Origin: Streptomyces inusitatus
Lineage (GTDB): Bacteria; Actinomycetota; Actinomycetes; Streptomycetales; Streptomycetaceae
Length of the DNA stretch: 64,000 nt
Reading direction: 5' to 3'
Assembly (NCBI RefSeq): GCF_014651115.1
Contig: NZ_BMWG01000024.1
Coordinates: forward strand, 1-64,000
Positions 20,085 through 27,065 of the stretch are shown piece by piece. The notes beneath the pieces were generated by a model, which saw only the letters and a program-made list of their open reading frames with translations, made no database searches and was not told the origin of the DNA. Made by a program: the position numbers and the translations under genes. How positions within the stretch are numbered: the first letter of the stretch is position 1; the number at the start of each line of letters is the position of its first letter.

Positions 20085-20495
20085 TCAGACGGAGAGACGG
20101 CTGGGCACGGCGTCCGCACGCCCGTAGTTGAGCACCTGGGCAAGGACTTCGCGGAACTGGACGACGTCTTCGTCCGGCGCTTCGATGACGGCCTCGATCT
20201 CGCTGTCATCCAATCGCAGGTCTTCCAGAGAGCCAGGGTTCAGTGAGACATGGAGGACGTTGCCCGTCAGAACGGCTTCACGCACACAGCCGTATGCGGT
20301 CCCCTGACCAGCTGTGACCAGGCAATGCGTGTCCATCCCCAGAGCTATCTCCTGGTCGTCGGGATCGTCCTCTCCCGCCATGAACATCAGGATGAAGCCG
20401 CTGCCATCGTCTCGCTCAGCAAGCGCTGCTTCGGTGAAGTAGCCGTCGGGATCAATCTCGGTTCTGGCGGCGCGGGCGGTGAATCGGTACGTCAT
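20085..20495 (-). CDS. Imm10-family immunity-like protein (transposon cargo)
   Basis: This 136-residue protein (MTYRFTARAARTEIDPDGYF, GSGFILMFM, DDQEIALGMDTHCLV, GTAYGCVREAVL, EIEAVIEAPDEDVVQFREVL) matches the Imm10 pattern as I remember it. Imm10 was defined by its position next to polymorphic toxin genes. No toxin gene is present in this element, so it is an orphan immunity-type gene, perhaps protecting against effectors of neighbouring strains. It is encoded opposite to the DUF2199 gene and convergent with it, 160 bp apart. Confidence 0.75.
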   Translation of the reverse strand: MTYRFTARAARTEIDPDGYFTEAALAERDDGSGFILMFMAGEDDPDDQEIALGMDTHCLVTAGQGTAYGCVREAVLTGNVLHVSLNPGSLEDLRLDDSEIEAVIEAPDEDVVQFREVLAQVLNYGRADAVPSRLSV

Positions 20496-20560
20496 GACGG
20501 CGTTCTATCAGTGGTCCCTCCGAGCTTCCAGACAGGGGCAAGCCTGACCAGGGAATGGGC

Positions 20561-20715
20561 GGAAAGTGCGTCACCACCGTCACCCCAACAAGGATCCGCA
20601 GGTCAAGGAGCTGGCGCGGGCCCGAGACTGCGTCACCCAGGATCGCTCGACAGAGCAGATCCACTGAGACGAATAGCCGGCACGGCGGGCACGGCGTATT
20701 CGCTGAGACAGGTCA
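20561..20715 (-). repeat. Right terminal inverted repeat of the first element
   Basis: The reverse complement of this segment begins TGACCTGTCTCAGCGAA and has a second box GTCTCAGTGGA 39 bases further in (box base at 20670). It then matches the distal left repeat closely. Only two of the four left boxes are recognisable, so the two ends are asymmetric, as in Tn7-like elements. Confidence 0.78.
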
Positions 20716-20717
20716 GC

Positions 20718-20722
20718 ATCGC
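20718..20722 (+). repeat. 5-bp target-site duplication ATCGC (left copy)
   Basis: ATCGC directly precedes terminus TGACCTGT at 20723. An identical ATCGC (26975-26979) directly follows the opposite terminus ACAGGTCA. A 5-bp duplication is what Tn7- and Tn5053-type transposases make. Confidence 0.9.
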
Positions 20723-20729
20723 TGACCTG

Positions 20730-20801
20730 TGCCAGTAATCGTCGATCGATTGCCACTGAAGGATGATCAATGCTAGTTGGTGCCACCGCAGATTGATCAT
20801 T
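20730..20801 (+). repeat. Left-end transposase box repeats of the second element
   Basis: Three direct repeats: TGCCAGTAATCGTCGATCGA at 20730, TGCCACTGAAGGATGATCAA at 20751 and TGCCACCGCAGATTGATCAT at 20781. They share TGCCA at the start and GATC near the end. The 21/30-bp spacing equals that on the right end. Confidence 0.85.
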
Positions 20802-20824
20802 CGGCGTACAGGTGGGCGGGGGAT

Positions 20825-21544
20825 GTGGTGGGGGCACCTGTCGGCGTGTTCGAGGAGGCTGCCCTCGCGGCCTTTGACCTGGCCTTTTCCGTCGACGGCA
20901 CGCTCGTACGTCGATCGCTTGGGTCTAGCTGGGATACGCCGTTCGAAGCTGTGGACCCGGTGCGGGAGTTCAGCTGGCACAAGGGCGGTCAGGGGTTCGC
21001 CGGCTGGTACTACGCGGCGACGCTGCGGGATCACGTGGGCTATGAGTCGTGGCTGGAGCGGGACCGGCTGATCTTGCTGGACCGTGATCCGCAGGTGGTC
21101 GCGATCGCCTCGCAGCCGTTCTGGCTGCACTGGCACGACGGCACCCGCAAGCGTCGGCACGCACCTGACTACTTCGTCCGGCTGGCCGATGGCCGCGCCC
21201 GCGTCGTTGACGTCCGTGCTGCGGACGAGATGGATGAGGCGACGCGGGAGGCATTCGAGGCGACCGAGCATGCCTGCCGGGCCGTGGGCTGGAAGTTCGA
21301 GTGGGTTGCGCGACCCGAGCCGGTGTTCATGGCGAACATCCGCTGGCTGTACCGATACCGGCGGGCCCGCTGCGGCCGACCGGTGGCGGTGGCGGATCGG
21401 CTCCGGGAGGTCTTTCGCGAACCGATGGGGCTATGGGAGGGCGCCGGGCTGTCGGAGACCGGTTGGAGGTCCTGCACGGGCTCCCACCAGGCGTCGAACC
21501 TGGCACGGCACCGCGGCCGGGCTACGGACCGGGCACGTCGGTGA
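20825..21544 (+). CDS. tnsA: TnsA-like transposase endonuclease subunit, C-terminus altered
   Basis: The protein matches actinobacterial TnsA-like endonucleases: HVGYESWLERDRLILLDRDP (catalytic Glu region), FWLHW, RRHAPDYFVRLADG (catalytic Asp) and RARVVDVRAAD (third motif, with Arg in the place of the usual Lys). TnsA makes the 5' cuts at transposon ends. After about 21440 the frame leaves the expected C-terminus and continues through sequence that, in frame 1, encodes the middle of the transposase. This suggests a deletion removed the 3' end of tnsA together with the 5' end of the next gene. The start is uncertain: TTG 20777 would lie beside the third end box, while GTGs at 20825, 20828 and 20846 are more likely. 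Confidence 0.72.
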   Translation: MVGAPVGVFEEAALAAFDLAFSVDGTLVRRSLGSSWDTPFEAVDPVREFSWHKGGQGFAGWYYAATLRDHVGYESWLERDRLILLDRDPQVVAIASQPFWLHWHDGTRKRRHAPDYFVRLADGRARVVDVRAADEMDEATREAFEATEHACRAVGWKFEWVARPEPVFMANIRWLYRYRRARCGRPVAVADRLREVFREPMGLWEGAGLSETGWRSCTGSHQASNLARHRGRATDRARR

Positions 21545-22657
21545 CCTCGCGCCAGAAGGTCAAGGCGGCCGAACTCGCCGTCCTCGGCTACGAGACCAAA
21601 TCCGGAGCGGTCGGCCTGCGGCGACGCCGTTACCAGGAGGAAGGCCTGGTCGGACTGGCTCGGCTGGTCGATCACCGCTCCGTCCGCAAGCGCAAGGAGT
21701 TCGGTGACGTGCCCGACGCCGTCGTCGAGGCGATGCGGCAGGCGATCAAGGAGGGCGTCGAGACCTCGACACGCAACGGGGCCTACCTGATCTGGAGGAC
21801 CGGGGAGATTATCCGGGAGAACGGCGGGAACCTGGCCGAGCTGCCCTCGCGACGGACTCTCTACCGACTGGTGGCGAAGCTGACGGTAGGCACGCACGCG
21901 ACCGGGTCGGCCGTCACGCGCAGGTCGAAGGCACATGGGGCTACTGCCCCGTTCGGTGAGTTGACGGTGTCAGCTCCGGGCGAGGTCATGCAGATCGACT
22001 CTACTCCGCTGGACGTCATGGTCCGCCTCGACGACGGAATGGTCGGCAAGGCCGAATTCACCGGCATGATCGACGTCGCCACCAGGACACTGGCCGCGGC
22101 GGTGCTCAGGCCCACGACGAAGTCCGTCGACGCCAGCGTGCTGCTGGCCCGCACGGTCACCCCGGAGCTGATGAGACCGGGCTGGGTCGACGCGCTGAAG
22201 ATGTCCCGCTCGGTGCTGCCGCATGCCCGGATGCTGACCCTCGACGAGCGTCTGGAGCACGCGGCCGCCAAGCCGGTGATCGTCCCGGAGATGATCGTCT
22301 GCGATCACGGCAAGGTGTTCGTCTCGCACAACTTCCGGGCCTCCTGCCGATTCCTGGAGATCGACTTCCAGCCCACGCACAAGGGCTCGCCCTTCGAGAA
22401 GGGGCACATTGAGAAGATGCTGGGCTCCGTCGCCTCGATCGGTGAAAAGGAAGCGGAAGGCCGCTTCGGACAGAAAGGACCGCCGCGTCGCGGCCCGGAC
22501 CAAGGCCACCGCCCCGGCGGCCCCCGCGACACCACTCCCGCAGAAGCCGCAGCACGAACCCTCCCCGGAAGAGCCGGCGGAGGACGAGGAGAAGCTGGCC
22601 GAGGTGATCCCACTGGGACTCTTCGACCCGCTTGAGGGCCCCTGGAAGCGCATGTGA
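21460..22657 (+). pseudogene. tnsB: DDE (Mu/TniA/TnsB-type) transposase, disrupted by two deletions
   Basis: From 21460 the frame encodes an HTH region (SRQKVKAAELAVLGYETKSG), then an rve/DDE core with GEVMQIDSTPLDVMV (first Asp), MIVCDHGKVFVSHNF (second Asp) and KGSPFEKGHIEKMLGSV (Glu), ending near 22440. The expected downstream 200-250 residues (end of the catalytic domain and Mu-C beta-barrel) are missing. The C-terminal tail appears in another frame (KRKRKAASDRKDRRVAARTK to GLFDPLEGPWKRM, stop 22655-22657), where GTGA overlaps the next gene. No independent start with a ribosome site is visible, and the frame is entered from tnsA sequence. The family length is about 650-700 residues; here only about 400 codons remain. 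Confidence 0.8.
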
Positions 22658-23693
22658 CCACCACGCTGACCGACGACCCGGACGACGACTTCGGACGGCA
22701 GCTGACCACCCTGCCCGGCTGGCGCCAGTTCGTCGCCTCGGCGGTCGCCGAAGCCATGGTCATGCTGACGCAGGACGAGTACGACGCCCTGAATAAGCAG
22801 CACAAGTACACCTACGACGATGACCGTCTCGACCACCACGCCCGCCTGCAAGTGGTCGCCACCTCCACGGTCCGGCACACCGTCACTTGCGGCCGCCGCC
22901 TGGTCATCCTCAACCGCGGTGCGATCAGCGCCCGCCGCGGGCTGATCATCACCGGGCCGGCCAACACGGGCAAGACGATCGCGCTGACCCAACTCGGCCT
23001 CGCCCATGCACTCCAGGACCAGCGGCGGCATCCTGGCCAGGGCGACCGCATACCGGTCATCTACATCACCGTCCCGCCTGCCGCGACACCCCGCATGATC
23101 GCCGACGAGTTTGCCCGCTTCCTCGGCCTTCCGGTCCTGCGAAGCTCGAACATCACCGACCTCACCGGGAGGCTGTGGTCGGCGTCTGCACCCAGGCCCG
23201 CACCGGACTGGTGCTGGTCGATGAAATTCACAACATCTCACTGCATACCCGCACCGGCGCCGAAGCCTCCGACACACTCAAGTACTTCTCCGAGCGCATC
23301 CCGGCGACCTTCGCCTACACGGGCATCGACATCGAGGACAGCAGCCTGCTGACCGGCACCCGCGGCGACCAGATCGCGGCCCGCTTCACGTCGGTCGCCA
23401 CCCACGCGTCCCCCTGCAACGCGGAGTGGAAAGCCCTGGTTGCCCAGATGGAGGCAAACCTCCTCCTCTACCAGCACAAACCTGGCACTCTCACCCGCTT
23501 GGACCGGTTCCTCCACACCCGCACGGGCGGCATGATCGGCACGCTTTCCCACCAGATCCGCGGAGCCGCCATCGATGCGATCCTCACCGGCACCGAGAAG
23601 ATCACGAAGGCGGGCCTGCTGGCTGTCGACCTGGATATCGCCTCCCGCCGGAAGCGACCCGGCAGCTCTTCGGCACCGCGCGAAGATCAGTGA
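22654..23693 (+). pseudogene. tniB: TniB/TnsC-like AAA ATPase, frameshifted
   Basis: GTG 22654 overlaps the transposase stop by 4 bases. The first frame encodes a regulator-type N-terminus and Walker A (RRGLIITGPANTGKTIAL) to about 23168. The second half, including Walker B (TGLVLVDEIHNISLHTRTGA) and the sensor region (FAYTGIDIEDSSLLTG), is in the -1 frame to the stop at 23693. The join lies in the sequence CACCGGGAGG near 23165-23175. It looks like loss of one base; no classic XXXYYYZ slippery heptamer is present, so programmed frameshifting is unlikely but not excluded. TniB/TnsC bridges target selector and transposase. Confidence 0.82.
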
Positions 23694-24184
23694 GCCTCAC
23701 CTTCCAGGGAGAGACGCCGATCGCCCGACTTCCCTTTCAGGTTCGCCCAAGAGCCGGGGAAGGGGTGCGGTCCCTCGTCAGGCAGTTGGCCCATGCCAAC
23801 CATCTCCCGCCCGCCTACTTGCGAATTCCTCAGCGAGCCACCACTTCACCGCGGGGCTCCGAGCTTGTCCCGGGTCGCGGCTGTTACGGGCCGTGACCCC
23901 AATGAGCTATGGCGCACGCTCGCCACAGTGCTATGCGTGGAGTGTGGCACTCCGTTCCATGTGGATGCGGTTCGAGGTGCCCCACGGCGATTTTGCTCCA
24001 AAGCCTGCAAAGCGAGGGCCCGCCGCAGACGCATTCCGCGTCGTCCTCCACCAGAGCCAGTGCCTTGCCGCGTCTGCGGAGGCTGATGGAACTTCGGTTC
24101 GGACAACGCCGCACCACCTGCTCGGCAGTCTGCCGACAGACCTCCTTCCGGCTCCGTCAACGCAAGGCGTCTCAGCCTCAATAG
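23690..24184 (+). pseudogene. tniQ: TniQ-like target-selection gene with zinc fingers, frameshifted
   Basis: GTG 23690 overlaps the tniB stop. The first frame gives a TniQ N-terminus (LTFQGETPIARLPFQVRPR, then SLVRQLAHANHLPPAYLR). Near 23830 the match jumps by +1 (FLSEPPLHRGAPSLSRVAAV), continuing to a zinc-binding segment CVECGTPF...RRFCSKACKARA. A stop at 24084-24086 interrupts a second similar motif (CRVCGG, then in another frame MELRFGQRRTTCSAVCRQTS) that ends at 24184. At least two indels are therefore present. TniQ recruits the transposon machinery to its target. The double CxxC...CxxxC arrangement is inferred to be DNA-binding. Confidence 0.68.
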
Positions 24185-24186
24185 AT

Positions 24187-24596
24187 TGCCTCGGGACTGG
24201 TGAGCTCACATGTCGAGGTGTCGCGTATTCAAGTCAGTCCCGGCCCGTCGGTCACCCTGAGTGATGGACTCATTTCTGTGGCACAACGCCACTGGACCGA
24301 TGTTCCCCGAGGCCGGTAGTAGGTCAGCTCCCGTTGGCGGTCGCTCTGGAGTTCGCCGGCGGTGGCGAGGGAGGGCAAGGCCGAGGCCGCAGCCAGCTGA
24401 ACATAGAGGTTGAGGAAAGAGCGTGCGCTAAGGCCGGATCCCGGCTGGTGGGAGGCTGACGGTCTGTCGGTGCCGACGTGGTGAAGTCGCGGCTTGCCGC
24501 CCATGCGCTCTGTCTAATCTGGGAATCTGTCACTAGGTTCACTCCCGGACGATCACAGGGTGCCGCCGCTCAGGCGGCTCGTCGGAGGGAGTTCGA
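24187..24596. other. Non-coding stretch inside the second element
   Basis: About 410 bp separate the tniQ remains and the lectin gene. A minus-strand open frame (24229-24504) includes LSARSFLNLYVQLAAASALP and looks like a possible fragment of a coding gene, but I cannot name it and it has no ribosome site. A small inverted repeat GTGGC/GCCAC lies near 24279-24293. GGAGGG at 24586-24591 is the ribosome site of the lectin gene. Confidence 0.4.
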
Positions 24597-25058
24597 ATGC
24601 GTCGGGTATTCGGGTCACGGGTCTCGCGTCGTGTGGCTGCGCTGACGGTGGCGGCTGCGTGGCTGGGCGCGGCTCAGACCGTGTCGGCATCAGCAACTGC
24701 GGAGGCGTACCAGACCACGATCACGCACAGTCAGTCCGGGAAGTGCCTGGACGGCAGCCTCTCCCAGGGTGTTCGCCTGGTCTCCTGCGATAGTGGGGCC
24801 TACCAGCAGTGGATCGTGAGTGTTTCGTCGGCCGCCACGATCAAGCATGTCCAGTCTGGGAAGTGTCTGGATGGAAGTGCCTCCCAGGGCATCCGCCTCA
24901 TCACCTGTGACGGTGGGACGTACCAGCAGTGGAACACGAACCTCCCCGGGTACGTGGTCAAGCATGTCCAGTCTGGGAAGTGCCTGGATGGAAGCGTCTC
25001 CCAGGGCGTCCGCCTCATCACCTGCAGCGGCGCGAACTACCAGGCCTGGTACCTCTAA
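24597..25058 (+). CDS. Secreted ricin B-type lectin domain protein (transposon cargo)
   Basis: This 153-residue protein has a Sec signal peptide (MRRVFGSRVSRRVAALTVAA, cleavage probably after VSASA near 33), then one beta-trefoil made of three units: SGKCLDGSLSQGVRLVSC, SGKCLDGSASQGIRLITC and SGKCLDGSVSQGVRLITC. Each ends in a QxW-type motif (YQQW, YQQW, YQAW). This is a single RICIN/CBM13 domain for binding carbohydrate outside the cell, without any attached enzyme. The DNA units starting at 24732, 24852 and 24969 are themselves near-identical (period 120 and 117 bp), suggesting recent internal duplication. ATG 24597 follows GGAGGG. Confidence 0.87.
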   Translation: MRRVFGSRVSRRVAALTVAAAWLGAAQTVSASATAEAYQTTITHSQSGKCLDGSLSQGVRLVSCDSGAYQQWIVSVSSAATIKHVQSGKCLDGSASQGIRLITCDGGTYQQWNTNLPGYVVKHVQSGKCLDGSVSQGVRLITCSGANYQAWYL

Positions 25059-25149
25059 CTCACCGCCGCCCGGCGCCAGCCCTGTTCACCCCTGCGGGGC
25101 CCGGCCGGGCCCCGCATCACGTTGCCCAAGCAGAATCACGGCCTCGGGA

Positions 25150-26727
25150 TCATTCGAACCGTGGTTGGCGCTGCGATCGGTCACGTTCGGTGCTCTGGGC
25201 CGCTACAGTAACGGGCTCGACGGCAGCGACGTCCTGGGCTCGCGGCCGGCGGGGCCGGGCGAACGGGATTGCGGACCAGCCCTCCTCCAGGACGGCGTTG
25301 TGCTCCAGGAACTCGTACTGGGGGAACAGCTGGCGCAGGTCCGCGGCACCGGCGTCGACGGCCGCGCAGAGGAGCTTGGCCAGGCTGGTGCCGGTGATGG
25401 TGACCGCCTGCTCCAGTTCGGCGATGGAGGTGACCATCACCGGGATCTTGGTCTTGGGCAGGTCCGTGCGGTGCGCGGGGGTGTTGATCTGGTGGAACGG
25501 CTCTGCGGTCACCACCATCCCGATCATCCGGCGGTCGGTCGGGATGTCCGCGAGTTCCGGGTGCTTGTCGGAGCGGAGAAGGTCCACCGACCCGTTGATC
25601 TGATCGAACCCCTTCTTGATCGGCGTGCCGCGGAGGAGGGTGGTGAAGTCCTGCCCGCCGAGCCGCAGATGCTCGCCCGGGCGGGTCGACTTCACCTCGA
25701 CCAGCAGGACCAGGTCGGGGAAGACGACGAAGAAGTCGATCGTCTTCTTCTCCTCCTTCTTGGAAAGCTTGACCAGGATCTCGGGGTGGATTTTGGCGTC
25801 GGGCAGCAGGTTGAGCTGGCGGCCGACGTAGCACTCGAAGAGCTTGCCGAAGTCGTTGGTGAACGCCTTGCCCCACTCTGAGTTGTTGTCGCCTCCGGTG
25901 TAGTAGAGGCCGAGAGGGGTGGCCTTGCCCAGAACGGCGGCCGGCACCGGGACGAGATAGCCGCCCGGGACACCGCCGACCAGCGGGCGGGACCGAAGCG
26001 GGTTGTGGGTGTAGCGGCGCAGGAGCGGGTCGTGGTCGGCGGGGAAGGCTGCGCGGAGCTTGTTCTTGGTGGTGACGAAGTGTTGGTTCAGGACCGTCTT
26101 GACCTGGGCAGGGGAGCGGAGGCCATCGAACTGGTCGTAGTCCGTGACGGGGAACCAGTCCAGGGCGAACCTGCCGCGGCGGCGCAGATTTGGCTGGGCG
26201 GTAGCGCAGCCCCAGATGAGGTGGACGATGCCGAGGTAGTCAGCCAGGGAGCAGCCGAGTAGGTCGTGGTCCCAACCCAGGAGGATCACCTTCAGCGGGT
26301 CTGCATCGTCTGGGTAGGAGGTCGGATCCAGCAGGGCTATGGAGCGGCTCAGCTGTGAGTAGGCGTCCTCCTGCCACGGGCCCTGGTGGTGGGTGGCCCG
26401 CTGCAGGTACCCCTCCCAGCGCTTCATCCCTTCCGGTTCCCGGGTGACTGGGTCGTCTAGGGCCAGGAACAGGTCAAGGATCTGACGGAGGTCCGGGCTG
26501 GTCGCGCTGGGCCGACCGTCCCGGCCCCGAGCCAGAGACACCCAGGCGGCGTCGAGCAGGGCCCACGGCACGTACAGGCCAAGGCCCTGGGCGGCCAGGT
26601 CGCGGCCGGGCGGGAGGCTGGCGCTGGTGGCCGCGATCAACTGCGTCAGCGAGTTCGGGTCGTGACGCAGGACCCGCTCGAAGTACTCGGTCTCCGGAAC
26701 GGGGTATGGGGAGAGGGTTCGCCGCAT
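25150..26727 (-). CDS. PD-(D/E)XK-like nuclease-type protein of unknown function (transposon cargo)
   Basis: This 525-residue protein has no family I can name. The N-terminal two thirds is a helix-rich region (FERVLRHDPNSLTQLIAATS, then GWDHDLLGCSLADYLGIVHL and WFPVTDYDQF). In the C-terminal third, AFTNDFGKLFECYVGRQLNL supplies a conserved Glu. KKTIDFFVVFPDLVLLVEVK supplies the Asp and the E-x-K of a PD-(D/E)XK or NERD-like core. The C-terminal 30 residues are basic and disordered. ATG 26727 is preferred; a longer open frame begins at 26886 inside the transposon end. Position as the last gene before the right end of a Tn7-like element, where defence genes commonly sit, suggests a host-defence role, but that is inference. 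Confidence 0.62.
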   Translation of the reverse strand: MRRTLSPYPVPETEYFERVLRHDPNSLTQLIAATSASLPPGRDLAAQGLGLYVPWALLDAAWVSLARGRDGRPSATSPDLRQILDLFLALDDPVTREPEGMKRWEGYLQRATHHQGPWQEDAYSQLSRSIALLDPTSYPDDADPLKVILLGWDHDLLGCSLADYLGIVHLIWGCATAQPNLRRRGRFALDWFPVTDYDQFDGLRSPAQVKTVLNQHFVTTKNKLRAAFPADHDPLLRRYTHNPLRSRPLVGGVPGGYLVPVPAAVLGKATPLGLYYTGGDNNSEWGKAFTNDFGKLFECYVGRQLNLLPDAKIHPEILVKLSKKEEKKTIDFFVVFPDLVLLVEVKSTRPGEHLRLGGQDFTTLLRGTPIKKGFDQINGSVDLLRSDKHPELADIPTDRRMIGMVVTAEPFHQINTPAHRTDLPKTKIPVMVTSIAELEQAVTITGTSLAKLLCAAVDAGAADLRQLFPQYEFLEHNAVLEEGWSAIPFARPRRPRAQDVAAVEPVTVAAQSTERDRSQRQPRFE

Positions 26728-26865
26728 ACCTGAAGATTCTTCCCCTCTCCCGAGTGGGTGCGCGACGGGTTTTCCAGTACCGGGCGCTCGGGAGCCGACC
26801 GTGATCGACCTCAGCGGCAACCGCTGGACCGACGTGCTGAGGCCGGTAGGGCGTCGCAGCGCTGG

Positions 26866-26967
26866 GCGGTCAACCTTGGCTGGCACAAGAGACTCAGCGG
26901 TCGGTCTTCACTGACACATAACGCCGTCCTTCAACCTTCAATGGCAACCGATCAAGGTCTCCTGTCA
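26866..26967 (-). repeat. Right-end transposase box repeats of the second element
   Basis: Read on the minus strand, four boxes start at 26967 (TGACAGGAGACCTTGATCGG), 26946 (TGCCATTGAAGGTTGAAGGA), 26916 (TGTCAGTGAAGACCGACCGC) and 26885 (TGCCAGCCAAGGTTGACCGC). Spacing is 21, 30 and 31 bp, against three boxes spaced 21 and 30 on the left. Confidence 0.85.
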
Positions 26968-26974
26968 CAGGTCA

Positions 26975-26979
26975 ATCGC
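26975..26979 (+). repeat. 5-bp target-site duplication ATCGC (right copy)
   Basis: ATCGC directly follows the right terminus ACAGGTCA (26967-26974) and equals 20718-20722. The next three bases GCT complete the older 10-bp repeat that flanks the first element. Confidence 0.9.
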
Positions 26980-27014
26980 GCTGAATCGCCCGGGCATTGT
27001 TCTGCGAGCTATTC

Positions 27015-27050
27015 CGATATATCGTTGAAGTATCGCGACTGATCAACGAT
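27015..27050 (+). promoter_or_regulatory. Probable PadR operator/promoter region
   Basis: An AT-rich patch upstream of the PadR gene contains the palindrome CGATATATCG (27015-27024). An overlapping inverted repeat ATCGTTGA (27021-27028)/TCAACGAT (27043-27050) has a 14-base spacer. It ends at the ribosome site GGAAGGAG. PadR proteins usually bind such AT-containing palindromes in their own promoter, so autoregulation is likely. Confidence 0.65.
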
Positions 27051-27065
27051 GGAAGGAGCGTAACC

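Larger units (their letters stand above)
19075..20715. mobile_element. Transposase-less Tn7/Tn5053-like element carrying DUF2199 and Imm10 genes
   Basis: This 1641-bp element starts TGACCTGTCTCAG and ends with the same sequence inverted (CTGAGACAGGTCA, ending 20715). It has long imperfect terminal inverted repeats, 19075-19271 and 20561-20715, sharing for example ATCTGCTCT and TTGACCTGCGGATCCTTG. The left end has four box repeats at 19081, 19102, 19132 and 19162 (spacing 21, 30, 30), the architecture of TnsB-type binding sites. It encodes only two small proteins and no transposase. It must therefore have been moved in trans or is a deletion derivative. The terminal octamer is the same as that of the adjacent element at 20723. 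Confidence 0.82.
20723..26974 (+). mobile_element. Tn7/Tn5053-like transposon with TnsA, DDE transposase, TniB and TniQ remains plus cargo
   Basis: This 6252-bp element has matched termini TGACCTGTG at 20723 and its inverse CACAGGTCA ending 26974, and a perfect 5-bp target duplication. Box repeats of consensus TGCCAnTGAAGGTTGATC are at 20730, 20751 and 20781 on the left, and at 26967, 26946, 26916 and 26885 (inverted) on the right. Spacing from each terminus is 21 then 30 bp. The transposition module (20825-24184) comes first, followed by cargo: a ricin-type secreted lectin gene and, on the other strand, a PD-(D/E)XK-like gene. Every transposition gene appears damaged, so the element is probably immobile unless helped in trans. 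Confidence 0.9.

Noticed and set aside
23165..23175. Programmed -1 frameshift in tniB
   Set aside because: No XXXYYYZ heptamer or clear stimulatory hairpin seen, and neighbouring genes also carry indels; a mutation is simpler.
24229..24504. Minus-strand frame in the transposon gap
   Set aside because: Partly coding-like composition but no start signal and no recognised family; noted only as a possible fragment.
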